DNA from: Acinetobacter baumannii
GTDB lineage: Bacteria; Pseudomonadota; Gammaproteobacteria; Pseudomonadales; Moraxellaceae
Assembly (NCBI RefSeq): GCF_016508585.1
Contig: NZ_JADVOP010000034.1
Location: 1-43,284, forward strand
DNA length: 43,284 nt
Direction of reading: 5' to 3'
This document shows, one piece after another, positions 1 through 9,186 of this stretch (positions within the stretch are counted from its first letter, which is position 1; every line of letters starts with the position of its first letter). Below the pieces are notes generated by a model. That model worked only from the letters and a program-made list of their open reading frames with translations. It was not told where the DNA came from and made no database searches. Made by a program: the position numbers and the translations under genes.

Positions 1-58
1 GTGTTAGATTTTTTTAAGCAAATTTTATTATAGTTTAAATAATTTAAAGGATATAAAA

Positions 59-505
59 ATGACGAATCCGAAATTTTTACATGAATTGCCTATAGAGCAA
101 TTAAAGCAAATGTCTCAAGAAGATATTGAGCAAACTATAAAAGCTGAACAGCTTTATTTTCAACATAAACCCAAAACGCTTTATCACTTTGCAGTAAATG
201 GGGCTAAAACTCGGAATGGTGGATTAGTAAATGCCAGTGCTGTTCAATACAAAATTTGTGGCTTAACTATTGCTTTAGTCGGCGACGACGTAATTTATGC
301 GGATGGAACAATCTCTAAAATTGTTTCAGGTACAGGTCAAGCTTGTATGATAAATGGAAAGTCTGTTGCATTAGTGGGTAGTCATTTAGAAAATGGTGAT
401 GAAATTATTGATAGTCCAAATAAATCCGTTGCTATTAATATTTTCAAAGGAGATAAAGTTCCTGAAGGTTTTTTAACTCAAAAAGAAGGAGTTAATAATG
501 GCTAA
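59..505 (+). CDS. PAAR-like protein, type VI secretion cargo (first of two)
   Basis: This 148-residue protein has a helical N-terminus of about 40 residues followed by a PAAR-like beta repeat at roughly 45-130. The repeat is visible as an N-G-G turn, then 'CGLTIALVGD' and 'INGKSVALVGS', which match the 'vnGkpvArvGD' strands of the family. PAAR proteins cap the VgrG spike of the type VI secretion system and carry effectors. The usual His/Cys zinc ligands are mostly absent, so this may be a degenerate PAAR or a chaperone-like partner of the next gene. A good ribosome site (AAAGGA about 8 bases upstream) supports the ATG. The gene overlaps the next PAAR gene by 8 bases, implying translational coupling. 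A vgrG gene would be expected upstream, but it lies outside the window. Confidence 0.7.
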   Translation: MTNPKFLHELPIEQLKQMSQEDIEQTIKAEQLYFQHKPKTLYHFAVNGAKTRNGGLVNASAVQYKICGLTIALVGDDVIYADGTISKIVSGTGQACMINGKSVALVGSHLENGDEIIDSPNKSVAINIFKGDKVPEGFLTQKEGVNNG

Positions 506-1016
506 AAGTTTCGCAATCAATAATTCGATGACCAACCATGGTGGGATCATTCAAGCAACACAACAAAGAACATCTCAAATGGGAAATTTATTTCTATGTG
601 CTGGAGATGGTCACTTTTGTCCTAAGTGTAAATGTTGGTCGACGATACAAGCCAGTCATAACCATATTATTATGGATGGTAAACCAGTCGCTTATGTCAA
701 TGATCTATTAAGTTGTGGAGCTAAAATTTTATCCAGACAAGACCATGTTGTTGGAACCAGTCAAGGGGAGAATTATAGAAGAAACTCAAACTCATCAAGC
801 TTTATAGCTAAAAACTTAATGCTATATTCAGGTCACTATCAGTTAGTAAATAATTTAAATAACCAACCATATAAAAATGTTAAATATGTTATTACTTATG
901 CCGATGGGCATGCTATTGAAGGCATAACTGATGAAAATGGAATGACAGAAAAATTAGAATGTACTGAAAAGGAACAAGATATTGAAATTAAACTTTTTGA
1001 GGCTGATTCATGGTAG
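498..1016 (+). CDS. PAAR-domain T6SS spike-tip protein with C-terminal adaptor domain
   Basis: This 172-residue protein begins with a PAAR fold (about 1-90). It shows 'TNHGG', the Cys/His cluster 'GHFCPKCKCW' and 'MDGKPVAYVNDLLSCGAKI', so the metal ligands missing from the upstream protein are present here. Residues about 105-172 look like the small transthyretin-like beta domain often placed between VgrG/PAAR proteins and effectors ('Y.LVNNLNNQPYKNVKYVI...ADG..IEGITDENG'). The start has a strong AAGGAG. The end overlaps the next gene by 7 bases. The likely role, inferred from architecture and position, is to sharpen the VgrG spike and load the protein encoded immediately downstream. Confidence 0.85.
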   Translation: MAKSFAINNSMTNHGGIIQATQQRTSQMGNLFLCAGDGHFCPKCKCWSTIQASHNHIIMDGKPVAYVNDLLSCGAKILSRQDHVVGTSQGENYRRNSNSSSFIAKNLMLYSGHYQLVNNLNNQPYKNVKYVITYADGHAIEGITDENGMTEKLECTEKEQDIEIKLFEADSW

Positions 1017-1765
1017 ATCGACATTCAACCAAAACGACAAAAAATGCAAAAGTTGAAATTGTAAAGTTGGGATCTCCAATACGATTGGTTTTGTATGGTG
1101 GTGCTAAATCACTTGGAGATAATGGAGCTTTTTTCCATGCTTCAAAGAATGTAATTGCTGATTATAAAAATGATTTACCAATTAAATCTTATTTTATCTC
1201 AAGTGGTATGAAACAATTCATAGACTTAATTAATTCTCAGACCGAAAACTCAATTCAATCTTTAGATGTTTTTGCACATGGTTCCGATCTGGGGCTTTAT
1301 TCAGTAATTGGAGCATCTCTTAAAAAAAATCTAACAAAATATTCAGTAGATACATATAATTTGGCTTCAAACTTATATAAAGATTGGGCAACAAAATATA
1401 GTGAATGGAGTCTTTTTGGAAACAGTAATTGGAGCAATCTATATACTATTTCTGATATTAAATTTAATGTTTTTACAAATGAATCAAAAATAGAAATACA
1501 TGGTTGTAATACTGCATTTGATGGAGAATCAGATACTCTCAGTGCCTTAATATCAATTGCTTTATTCAAAGTTGGTAAAAAGAGAAGTGTAGTTATTGGG
1601 CATACAGATTTTGCAAGCCCTAATAGAGGTGGAACTAAGGATATTTCTAAACAAGATTATCGACATGAGACACGAGTAATTTATAATAATGGAAAAGTAA
1701 TTGCTAAAACACGAAAGGAAGGTCGTATTTCAGCAGATTTTATTAAAAATGCACTTGGAGGTTAA
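1010..1765 (+). CDS. Putative T6SS effector with caspase/CHAT-like His-Cys pattern
   Basis: This 251-residue protein follows two PAAR genes and starts inside the second one, behind a GAGG ribosome site. It shows 'LDVFAHGSDLGLY' with His90-Gly91, and 'VEIHGC'-type 'IEIHGCNTA' with Cys166, each at the end of a hydrophobic strand. That spacing (strand-His-Gly, then a later strand ending in Cys) is the catalytic dyad layout of clan CD cysteine peptidases and the related DUF4347/CHAT groups. A third hydrophobic strand follows, 'SVVIGHTDF'. No signal peptide or membrane segment is seen, as expected for secreted T6SS cargo. The peptidase assignment is inference from motif shape; no family is recognised with certainty. 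A hydrolase on another substrate is possible. A membrane protein gene abuts its stop codon and is the candidate immunity gene. Confidence 0.6.
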   Translation: MVDRHSTKTTKNAKVEIVKLGSPIRLVLYGGAKSLGDNGAFFHASKNVIADYKNDLPIKSYFISSGMKQFIDLINSQTENSIQSLDVFAHGSDLGLYSVIGASLKKNLTKYSVDTYNLASNLYKDWATKYSEWSLFGNSNWSNLYTISDIKFNVFTNESKIEIHGCNTAFDGESDTLSALISIALFKVGKKRSVVIGHTDFASPNRGGTKDISKQDYRHETRVIYNNGKVIAKTRKEGRISADFIKNALGG

Positions 1766-2095
1766 ATGGAAAGTTACAATTATTATATTACTGTCTATAG
1801 TGTAATTCTAACATTATTAATTGCTTCATTAAGTCTAAACTCTATTTTTTTCATTAAAGATAAAATTAACAAAATCCTTTCTTTTTTTGTATTTTCTGGA
1901 ATATATGCATCCATAATGGGATATTTTTTTAATTATGCATCTATTGGTTATGCTGAACAAGATTTTTTATCTACATTTATCTATAAAGGGTATCAAAATA
2001 GCCTATTTCGAGGTGCTGTATTACCAACAATATCATTGATTTCAACAATAACTCTTATAATTCGATTAATCTATAAAAGGAAAAAGAATATTTAA
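1766..2095 (+). CDS. Small three-helix membrane protein, candidate immunity protein
   Basis: This 109-residue protein has about three hydrophobic segments (around 7-30, 37-57 and 84-103) and a basic tail 'YKRKKN'. It starts on the base after the effector's stop codon, with GGAGG at the end of the effector gene acting as ribosome site, so the two are co-translated. Position and membrane topology fit an immunity protein guarding the inner membrane or periplasm against the upstream effector; this is inferred from context only. Base composition is very AT-rich, like the rest of the cassette. No family is recognised. Confidence 0.55.
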   Translation: MESYNYYITVYSVILTLLIASLSLNSIFFIKDKINKILSFFVFSGIYASIMGYFFNYASIGYAEQDFLSTFIYKGYQNSLFRGAVLPTISLISTITLIIRLIYKRKKNI

Positions 2096-2177
2096 TTTAA
2101 TAAAAATAATAGGGGGTTAGGAAAACGACGCAGAGACAAAGCTGATATATTTGAAAAGGGGCTTAAGTGTAATTGTT

Positions 2178-2545
2178 ATGAATAGAAAAATTTATTTATT
2201 CATTTTAATCATACTGTTTGGTAACACATTGGCGTTTGCTAATACTAGCTATCAAGTTAAATGTGTTCCAAACAGTACAAATCACAATGATATTTTGGGT
2301 TGCTATATTGATGAATATAAAGTTGTAGATAATAAGCTCAATATTACTTATAAACAAAAAATGGCTAACTTAAAAAAAGTAGTAAGGAAGAACTTCAACG
2401 ATTACAACGCATTTGGATTAAAGAGAGAGAAAGTCAATGTGTAGTAGATGAAGCCAACTATGGTCGTGAAAGTCACTTTGATGCTATGCAATGTGAAATT
2501 GATATGACTAAAGAACGTATTAACTTTGTCAAAAAATACAAGTAA
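2178..2545 (+). pseudogene. LprI-like (DUF1311) lysozyme-inhibitor-type protein, frameshifted
   Basis: The ATG at 2178 opens a signal peptide (cleavage likely after 'TLAFA'). The mature protein has the LprI/DUF1311 layout: Cys, a second Cys ('ILGCYID'), then 'LNITYKQKM'. That frame ends at 2444 with an unrelated tail. A second frame carries the rest of the domain, 'EELQRLQRIWIKERESQC' onward, and ends at TAA 2543-2545. The two frames join at a run of seven A at 2372-2378; one extra A (or two fewer) would restore an open frame of roughly 120 codons. The gene is therefore either broken, phase-variable, or affected by a sequencing error in the homopolymer. LprI-type proteins are periplasmic and some inhibit lysozyme. 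It sits beside the T6SS cassette, where it could protect peptidoglycan, but this is speculation. Confidence 0.7.
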
Positions 2546-2566
2546 AGGCATTCATAATCAGTTGTT

Positions 2567-2594
2567 AAAACCCGATTGAAATCAATCGGGTTTT
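2567..2594. terminator. Bidirectional intrinsic terminator between the LprI-like gene and ppk1
   Basis: A perfect 11-bp inverted repeat, AAAACCCGATT / AATCGGGTTTT, surrounds a 6-base loop and has A and T tracts on both sides. It lies between two convergent genes and can end both transcripts. Confidence 0.85.
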
Positions 2595-2613
2595 AAATCA
2601 TTGAATATTGAAT

Positions 2614-4695
2614 TTAGCCGTTAAAATGCTCTAATAAGGTTTTTTGTGCATTGTGTATGGTTTCACCTTCTTTAGGTTGAGCACGAAGCCATGTTCCATC
2701 TCCTTGCAACAACCAAGCTTGAGTATTATCTTTAAGATAATTCACCAAACCTTGCTGATAAATACGCTTTTTCAAGGCAGGATCTTCGATGGGAAAACAC
2801 ACTTCAACACGATTAAATAGGTTTCGATCCATCCAGTCCGCACTTGAGCAATAAATACGGGCATTGCCATTATTACCAAAATAGTAAACACGGGTATGTT
2901 CCAAGAAACGTCCCACAATTGAACGCACACGAATATTTTCAGAGAGATTTGCTAAACCTGGGCGTAAACAGCAAATTGAACGAATAATCAAATCTACCTG
3001 TACACCTGCTTGCGAAGCCTCATACAACTTATTGATTAACTGAACCTCTGTTAAAGCATTCACCTTCACAATGATTTGAGCAGGTTTACCCGCTTTGGCA
3101 TTGGCAATTTCATCATCAATATAAGCGATTAACTGTGCATGTAAGGTAAACGGTGCATGTAGAAGTTTTTTCAACTTCGCCATTTTACCCATGCCCGTCA
3201 ACTCTTGAAAAATACGATGCACATCTTCACAGAGTTCTTTGTCTGTGGTTAATAAACCGTAATCGGTATAGATTCGTGCATTGGTTGCATGATAGTTGCC
3301 TGTTCCTAAATGAACATAGCGAACAAGTTTATTATTCTCACGGCGAACCACCAAAATCATTTTGGCATGTGTCTTATAACCCACAATACCATACACCACC
3401 ACAGCCCCTGCTTCTTGCAATACATTGGCAACAGCAATATTTGATTCTTCATCAAAACGCGCTCGCAGTTCAATCACTGCTGTGACTTCCTTACCATTAC
3501 GTGCCGCTTCAGCCAATACCTGTACAATTTCTGAGTCTGCTCCACTACGATACAATGTTTGTTTGATCGCAAGAACTTGAGGATCTCGTGCTGCTTCTCG
3601 CAACAAGTTAATTACAGGCGCAAAAGACTCAAAGGGATGATGCAGGAGAATATCTTGCTTCTGCATGGCTGAAAAAATGTTTTCAGACTTTTTTAATACT
3701 TTCGGGATCGCAGGCACATGTGAATCATAGCGCATGTGTGGACGTTTAAAGTTCGATACTAAACGTGCTAAATTGACAGGTCCATCGACTTTATAAAGCT
3801 GTTCTTCTTCTAAATCAAATTCATCCAGCAAATATTCATAAATATGTTTCGGACAATTTTCTGTAACTTCTAAGCGTACCGCACGACCAAAACGACGTGA
3901 ACTCAACTCGCCTTTCAATGCCTTCGCCAAGTCTTCAACATCTTCATTCAGTGCTAAATCTGCATTACGTGTCACACGGAACTGATAGCAACCTGTTGCA
4001 GTCATCCCTGGGAATAAGTCAGAGACATGTTCATGAATAATCGCAGACAACATTACAAAATGTTCTTTACCGCCCGTCAATTCATCAGGTAAGCGTACCA
4101 CACGCGGTAAAGAACGCGGTGCTGGAACAACGGCTAAGTCAATTTGACGACCAAAGGCATCTTTCCCTTCTAAAGTCACAATAAAGTTGAGGCTTTTATT
4201 TACCAAGCGTGGGAATGGATGTGCTGGATCAAGACTAATCGGAGTCAAGACCGGTGCAACCTGCTCTTGAAAATACTTTTTAATCCACACCGATTGGGCG
4301 GGCGTCAATTCTCCACGGCGCAAGAAACAAATATCTTCTTCACGGAGTTTCGGAAAAATCTCTTCATTCAAGATACGGTATTGACGTTCAATTGCTTCAT
4401 GGGCTGTTTTAGAGATTTGATCCAAAACTTGTTTTGGTGTGAGTCCATCGGGTGAACGACTTTCATTGCCCAACGTTAACTGTTCCATCATTCCTGCTAC
4501 ACGAATCTCAAAAAATTCGTCCATATTGCGAGAAAAGATCAGTAAAAAGTTCATACGTTCTAGCAGCGGATGCAAAGGATCAACAGCTTGCTCTAAAACA
4601 CGTAAATGGAAATCTAAAATCGAAAGTTCACGATTGATATATCGTTCATTATAAGAATATTCTGTCGGTGTTGTTGGAGTCACTGCGGTATTCAT
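2614..4695 (-). CDS. ppk1: Polyphosphate kinase 1
   Basis: Polyphosphate kinase makes inorganic polyphosphate from the terminal phosphate of ATP, reversibly, at the inner membrane. The 693-residue length is normal. The N domain is recognisable from '[20 protein letters not shown]' and '[20 protein letters not shown]'. The catalytic region has 'LLHHPFESF', 'IKQTLYRSG' and 'ELRARFDEE'. His443 in 'THAKM' corresponds to the autophosphorylated histidine. The ATG at 4695 ('MNTAVTP') was chosen over ATG 4710 and TTG 4713 because an AGG lies about 9 bases upstream of it and the extra residues look unlike the family. The gene is transcribed alone and converges on the T6SS cassette. Confidence 0.96.
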   Translation of the reverse strand: MNTAVTPTTPTEYSYNERYINRELSILDFHLRVLEQAVDPLHPLLERMNFLLIFSRNMDEFFEIRVAGMMEQLTLGNESRSPDGLTPKQVLDQISKTAHEAIERQYRILNEEIFPKLREEDICFLRRGELTPAQSVWIKKYFQEQVAPVLTPISLDPAHPFPRLVNKSLNFIVTLEGKDAFGRQIDLAVVPAPRSLPRVVRLPDELTGGKEHFVMLSAIIHEHVSDLFPGMTATGCYQFRVTRNADLALNEDVEDLAKALKGELSSRRFGRAVRLEVTENCPKHIYEYLLDEFDLEEEQLYKVDGPVNLARLVSNFKRPHMRYDSHVPAIPKVLKKSENIFSAMQKQDILLHHPFESFAPVINLLREAARDPQVLAIKQTLYRSGADSEIVQVLAEAARNGKEVTAVIELRARFDEESNIAVANVLQEAGAVVVYGIVGYKTHAKMILVVRRENNKLVRYVHLGTGNYHATNARIYTDYGLLTTDKELCEDVHRIFQELTGMGKMAKLKKLLHAPFTLHAQLIAYIDDEIANAKAGKPAQIIVKVNALTEVQLINKLYEASQAGVQVDLIIRSICCLRPGLANLSENIRVRSIVGRFLEHTRVYYFGNNGNARIYCSSADWMDRNLFNRVEVCFPIEDPALKKRIYQQGLVNYLKDNTQAWLLQGDGTWLRAQPKEGETIHNAQKTLLEHFNG

Positions 4696-4781
4696 GCAAT
4701 AAACCTGCATCAAGAAAATGTCATTATTCTAGTATGCTTCAAATTTATGACAATTTCATAAAAAAAGCATCACGATATAAA

Positions 4782-4805
4782 AAAAGCACACTTTTTTGTG
4801 CTTTT
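4782..4805 (-). terminator. Intrinsic terminator downstream of mtgA
   Basis: The inverted repeat AAAAGCACA / TGTGCTTTT with a 6-base loop and a following T run on the minus strand lies 39 bases past the mtgA stop codon. A matching A tract upstream means it could also act on the plus strand. Confidence 0.75.
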
Positions 4806-4843
4806 CCAAACATGATGATTTCACTTTTTTTAGATATTGCTGA

Positions 4844-5518
4844 TTAATCTGGGATACGGGTATAACGCATATATTTTAATACCAGTTTTTTACGATAGAG
4901 TAATTTAGGATCATTGCGATTTTCTTGATAGTACTTGGGATTCGTCAGAATCACCGCTAAAAAGGCAGCTTGCTCTCGGTTCAGACTTTTTGCACTTTTA
5001 GCAAAATAATAACGAGAGGCAGCTTCCACACCATAGATATGATCACCGAACTCGACTGAATTCATATACACTTCAAGAATACGCTGCTTGCTCCACATGC
5101 GTTCCATAATTGTCGTTGCAATCGCCTCCTGACCTTTGCGAATCACTGAACGGCGATTATAGAAAAATAAATTTTTAGCCAGTTGTTGCGAAATGGTTGA
5201 ACCGCCTGCAACCACTTTGTCTTTCTTTAGATTGCGTTGCAAAGCACCCTCAATTCCATCCCAATCAAAACCATGATGATCTAAAAATTTAGCATCTTCA
5301 GCCGCAACAATCGCGTGCTTAATGTTGTCGCTAATATCATCATAATTGCGCCATTGATGTTCGATCGGTTTAAAGTCTGAGAAATATGTCCATCGCATAA
5401 ACATCGTGGTTTCTACATCATGGGTACGCCAATACACCAAACTGGAGAAAATCCACAGCTGAATCAGAATCAATACACTGATTACGATTAACAAAGCACG
5501 AACAATAAAAGCTTTCAT
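4844..5518 (-). CDS. mtgA: Monofunctional biosynthetic peptidoglycan transglycosylase
   Basis: This glycosyltransferase family 51 enzyme polymerises lipid II into glycan strands in the periplasm and lacks a transpeptidase domain. The 224-residue protein has one N-terminal membrane anchor (about 5-28). The GT51 motifs are in order: '[10 protein letters not shown]' with catalytic Glu74, '[14 protein letters not shown]' at about 105-118, 'RKGQEA', and '[14 protein letters not shown]'. Length and single domain match MtgA, not the bifunctional PBP1 enzymes. It lies between ppk1 and a divergent rhomboid gene, with its own terminator. Confidence 0.95.
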   Translation of the reverse strand: MKAFIVRALLIVISVLILIQLWIFSSLVYWRTHDVETTMFMRWTYFSDFKPIEHQWRNYDDISDNIKHAIVAAEDAKFLDHHGFDWDGIEGALQRNLKKDKVVAGGSTISQQLAKNLFFYNRRSVIRKGQEAIATTIMERMWSKQRILEVYMNSVEFGDHIYGVEAASRYYFAKSAKSLNREQAAFLAVILTNPKYYQENRNDPKLLYRKKLVLKYMRYTRIPD

Positions 5519-5591
5519 CTCAGCTGTTTACTCCGAAAATGCTGACATTTCATGTTAAGCTAAATCTATCAATAAAAAGCTAAGAAATAGC

Positions 5592-6401
5592 ATGTCGAAT
5601 TATCAAGACTCATCCATATATAACTCACCCAATACGATTGGCAAAATCACCTTAATGTTAATTGCAATCAATGTTGGTTTATTTGCCATTCAAGTTTTGT
5701 CAGGCGTGAATATAACTGACCCCACCACATTGGATGCTTTGCGCTGGGGTGCTGATTATGCACCTTTAACCTTTCTAGAGGAACCATATCGTTTATTCAG
5801 CAGTATGTTTTTTCATTTTGGCATCTTGCATCTGATGATGAATATGTGGGCACTGTATATTTTTGGTGATGTGGCTGAAAAAACCTTTGGGAAATTTTAT
5901 TTTTTAGGGCTGTATGTATTGGCTGGATTAATGGGCAGTCTGCTCAGTGGTTACTTGGATATTCGCAACAGTTATGAATTTTTACAGCACTTTGATCAAA
6001 AACTGATTCCGCATGTATCCGCAGGAGCATCGGGAGCAGTGATGGGCTTAGGGGGGGCTTTAACCCTACTTTCTTTGTTCCCGCCCACCCCAAACCAAAG
6101 ATTCGTTCTGGATAAAAGATCGCTATTAACTGTTCTTGCCATCAACTTAGCATTTGGTTTTCTTGCTTCTGGAATCAACAATGCTGCGCATATTGGCGGG
6201 ATGTTAATGGGAGCTGTCATGGCTTTGGCCTGGTATGTTTCGCAGCGTATGAAAGCAGCAACGGCTGTAAATCTCATCATTGTGATTTTAGGTATGGCTT
6301 TCATTTATGCATTCTATCTGTATTGCCAGCATCTAGTGGGTCCGATTACTCCACTTTGGCAAGAGGCGGTTTCACAAATGCGAGCGCAATTTCAGTTTTA
6401 G
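5592..6401 (+). CDS. Rhomboid-family intramembrane serine protease
   Basis: This 269-residue polytopic membrane protein has about six to seven transmembrane helices. Rhomboid signatures are present: 'HLMMN' (His80, Asn84), the GxSG loop 'GASGAV' with nucleophile Ser147, and His200 in 'NNAAHIGGMLMG' as the second dyad residue. Rhomboids cleave substrates within or near their membrane helices; the substrate here cannot be told. The gene is divergent from mtgA, and a terminator follows about 95 bases after its stop codon. It resembles generic rhomboids more than GlpG because it lacks the long cytosolic N-terminal domain. Confidence 0.93.
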   Translation: MSNYQDSSIYNSPNTIGKITLMLIAINVGLFAIQVLSGVNITDPTTLDALRWGADYAPLTFLEEPYRLFSSMFFHFGILHLMMNMWALYIFGDVAEKTFGKFYFLGLYVLAGLMGSLLSGYLDIRNSYEFLQHFDQKLIPHVSAGASGAVMGLGGALTLLSLFPPTPNQRFVLDKRSLLTVLAINLAFGFLASGINNAAHIGGMLMGAVMALAWYVSQRMKAATAVNLIIVILGMAFIYAFYLYCQHLVGPITPLWQEAVSQMRAQFQF

Positions 6402-6496
6402 TCCACAGCATGTATCTCAAAATTAGTGACTCACATTTGAATGTTTATTTTAGAGTATTCGTACATTCATCGTAATTAAGCAGAGTTTTAATTGAA

Positions 6497-6525
6497 ACAG
6501 GCTCAGCAAAGTGAGCCTGTTTTTT
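6497..6525 (+). terminator. Intrinsic terminator after the rhomboid gene
   Basis: A 9-bp perfect stem ACAGGCTCA / TGAGCCTGT with a 6-base loop is followed by a run of T. It reads in the plus direction and also shields the convergent ABC transporter gene. Confidence 0.85.
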
Positions 6526-6597
6526 ACCTTCACTTCACAATATCCAGAAACTGGAATCGTCAAAGTAGACAGAGGATTTTGGTTCAATCACTTCATT

Positions 6598-9186
6598 TTA
6601 ATTCAGCTCCCTTAAACTCTGTAAGGGTGGAATCTCTGACAAATAGCTTAAACGGTATCTTCCAATGACTGCGCATAAGACTGCCATCAAAATAGGGAGA
6701 ATAAGCCAAATTTCCCAATGAAACTGTAAAGTCATCTCCATACGATAACTGGCAATCGCACTGATCACCTCAGCAAAGAAGCATGAAACAATCCCTGCCA
6801 AAAGCCCAATAAAACCTATCTCCATACTCATCATACGTTTTAATTGGCGTTTTGAGCTTCCAAATGAACGTAACAATGCAACTTCTCTTTTACGCTCATC
6901 CATCAACAAGTTAATGCAAGCAATCAAAACAAGAAAACCTGATAAACTGACCAAAACAGCCAATACTGTAATAATTTTTACCAAGACAGCAACCAGTTGT
7001 TTAATTTCATCAAAAATCAAAGACACATCAATAAACACTGTATTTGAAAATTGTTGGATTAAGCTGACCATTTTGCCTTTGTCTGCTGCCGGGACATAAA
7101 AACTTCCTAAATAACTTCCTGCATTTTCATCCAATGTTTTGGGTGTAAAAATAAAGAAGAAATTTGGGCTAAAACTTTGCCATTGAACAGTACGTAAATT
7201 TACGACCTGAGCTTGCAGGTTTCCTTCAGGCAAACTAAAGGTTAAACGATCTCCAATCTTGATACCCAACTCTTCCGCCAATTTTGCTTCGACCGAAACT
7301 TGCCCAACTTCCGTCAATTCAGACTGCCCCGCAACAATGATATTATCCTGTGGGTAATGATCTGCCTGGGTTAAATTTAGCTCACGGCGTAATGAATTAT
7401 TACTTTTTATCAACGATTCAGGAAAAGCCTGACCATTTTTAGCCAGTAAGCGCCCTTTGACATTGGGATATAGCGGTGTACTTTTCCAGTGCTGTTGTGC
7501 CAACTGCTGTTTAAATGCTTCAAGTTCAAATGGAGGCAAACCATAAATAAACTGATTTGGCGTGCCTTCAGGCAACTGTTGCTGCCAACGCTCCAATAAA
7601 TCAGTGCGTAATACAGCCAATACGGTAATTAAACTCAAACCCAATGCCAATGCTGTGATTTGCAAAGCTGTTTGGGAAGGTGTCCGAATATAGGCAGACA
7701 AGCCACTTTTCATCGCTTTCAGCGCCTTTAATACTGCCCAGACCACAGCATACAATAACCCCGTTAATACAATGACCGCCCCCATCACCACTGCCGTCAG
7801 GGTTAGATTCTCCGTCAATACCAAGCTAAAAATAATCAGACTGATTAAACCTGTCGCCATCATCCATAATATTGAACCTGCTGTTTTTTCCTGTTGGCGA
7901 ATAACACGTATCGGAGGTGTGTTGAGCAATTGCCATAAACTCGGCAAGATAAAACCAATCAGCACAATTGCACTGGTGAAAATTGCAATCGGCAATGGAC
8001 CTGAAAATATCTGCCAAATTGAAAACTGTAATTCGAGATTAGGAATCATTTGTAACATAAGCTGTAGCAATGAATAACCTAAAACCAGCCCCAATAGACT
8101 GCCAATCACGATCGCAATCAAAATTACCACTGACAATAGACTTAAATAAGCTTGGAAAATCTGTCGTTTACTTGCCCCCATACAACGCATTAAGGCGATA
8201 TGATCTTGATTCTGCTGTACATAGCGTTGACTGGTGAGTGCAATTGCTAATCCACATAGAAGAATCGTCAGAATATTTGCCAGTTGTAAAAAAGTATCCA
8301 GATTTTCAATCGGTTTTAATAACCGTGAATTGCCTTCATCTGCATTACGCAGCCTTAAATTACTCTGCGCATCCAACGCTTGATCTGTATTTTGTAGGTC
8401 TTGAGGAGATTGTTCTGACTGAGCAGGAAGTCGCTGAACTTCTGATGTTGCCTGTCTAGTATCTAAGGCAGTCGAGTATTCCTGCTGACTGGATATAAGT
8501 TGCTGACTACTCTTTTGTTTTTCTTGTGCTATGAATGTTTTAAAAAATGCTTGATAGGCTTCAATCGACTGTTTCTCACCCGCCATCAACAACCGGTATT
8601 CAATCCGACTGCCGATCTGAATCGCTCCTGTTTTTGCGATATCGGCTTGAGCAATAATCACTGTCGGTGAAAATGCAGAAAAACCCAACTCTTGGTTCGA
8701 ATCGTGTTCAATGATGCCCGTAACTTTAAATTGACCATTGGCAATTTGAACTTGATCACCGAGATTGAGCTTCAACAATTCTTGAGCCCGTTTACTGAGC
8801 CAAATTCCACCTCGCTGTAACGGCTGTTGCGGGCGAATCCTTAACTCTCCCCGTAAAGGAAATGCTTGATCAACGGCTTTGACATTGACCATCACAAATT
8901 GATCATGAGTCGATGCCATAGAACTGAACATCGTAACATGTGACTGTTTTAACTTGAGTTGCTCAGCTTCTTTCAACCACTGAGGGTCGATTGGATTGGT
9001 ATCACTCAGCACTAAATCAGCAGCTTGCATTTTTGCTGCCTGTAAAGTAACGGCCTGCTTAACCTGATCATTACTGAATTTTAATGCAGTGGTCGCGCTA
9101 ATAGCCAAACTCAATGCAACAATCAGTAAATAAATGCCTGAGCTGGCAAAACTTTGCCGAAATAGCGGCTTAAAAAGGTTCAACAT
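6598..9186 (-). CDS. FtsX-like ABC transporter permease (YbbP family)
   Basis: This 862-residue permease has an N-terminal helix (about 15-33), a large periplasmic domain with a central low-complexity Gln/Ser-rich insert, a block of about seven membrane segments in the middle, a second periplasmic domain, and a final FtsX-type block containing 'LLMDERKREVALLRSFGSS'. The earlier copy of that cytosolic motif is 'QDHIALMRCMGASKRQIFQ'. The architecture matches YbbP. The gene follows the ATPase gene with no gap, and the pair is divergent from tesA, the ybbA-ybbP-tesA arrangement known from E. coli. In that family the complex is thought to extract or export a lipid-like or hydrophobic substrate; the substrate is not established here. 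Confidence 0.92.
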   Translation of the reverse strand: MLNLFKPLFRQSFASSGIYLLIVALSLAISATTALKFSNDQVKQAVTLQAAKMQAADLVLSDTNPIDPQWLKEAEQLKLKQSHVTMFSSMASTHDQFVMVNVKAVDQAFPLRGELRIRPQQPLQRGGIWLSKRAQELLKLNLGDQVQIANGQFKVTGIIEHDSNQELGFSAFSPTVIIAQADIAKTGAIQIGSRIEYRLLMAGEKQSIEAYQAFFKTFIAQEKQKSSQQLISSQQEYSTALDTRQATSEVQRLPAQSEQSPQDLQNTDQALDAQSNLRLRNADEGNSRLLKPIENLDTFLQLANILTILLCGLAIALTSQRYVQQNQDHIALMRCMGASKRQIFQAYLSLLSVVILIAIVIGSLLGLVLGYSLLQLMLQMIPNLELQFSIWQIFSGPLPIAIFTSAIVLIGFILPSLWQLLNTPPIRVIRQQEKTAGSILWMMATGLISLIIFSLVLTENLTLTAVVMGAVIVLTGLLYAVVWAVLKALKAMKSGLSAYIRTPSQTALQITALALGLSLITVLAVLRTDLLERWQQQLPEGTPNQFIYGLPPFELEAFKQQLAQQHWKSTPLYPNVKGRLLAKNGQAFPESLIKSNNSLRRELNLTQADHYPQDNIIVAGQSELTEVGQVSVEAKLAEELGIKIGDRLTFSLPEGNLQAQVVNLRTVQWQSFSPNFFFIFTPKTLDENAGSYLGSFYVPAADKGKMVSLIQQFSNTVFIDVSLIFDEIKQLVAVLVKIITVLAVLVSLSGFLVLIACINLLMDERKREVALLRSFGSSKRQLKRMMSMEIGFIGLLAGIVSCFFAEVISAIASYRMEMTLQFHWEIWLILPILMAVLCAVIGRYRLSYLSEIPPLQSLRELN

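Noticed and set aside
4696..4713. Six-codon N-terminal extension of ppk1
   Set aside because: No ribosome site stands before it, and the Ppk1 family start fits the internal ATG.
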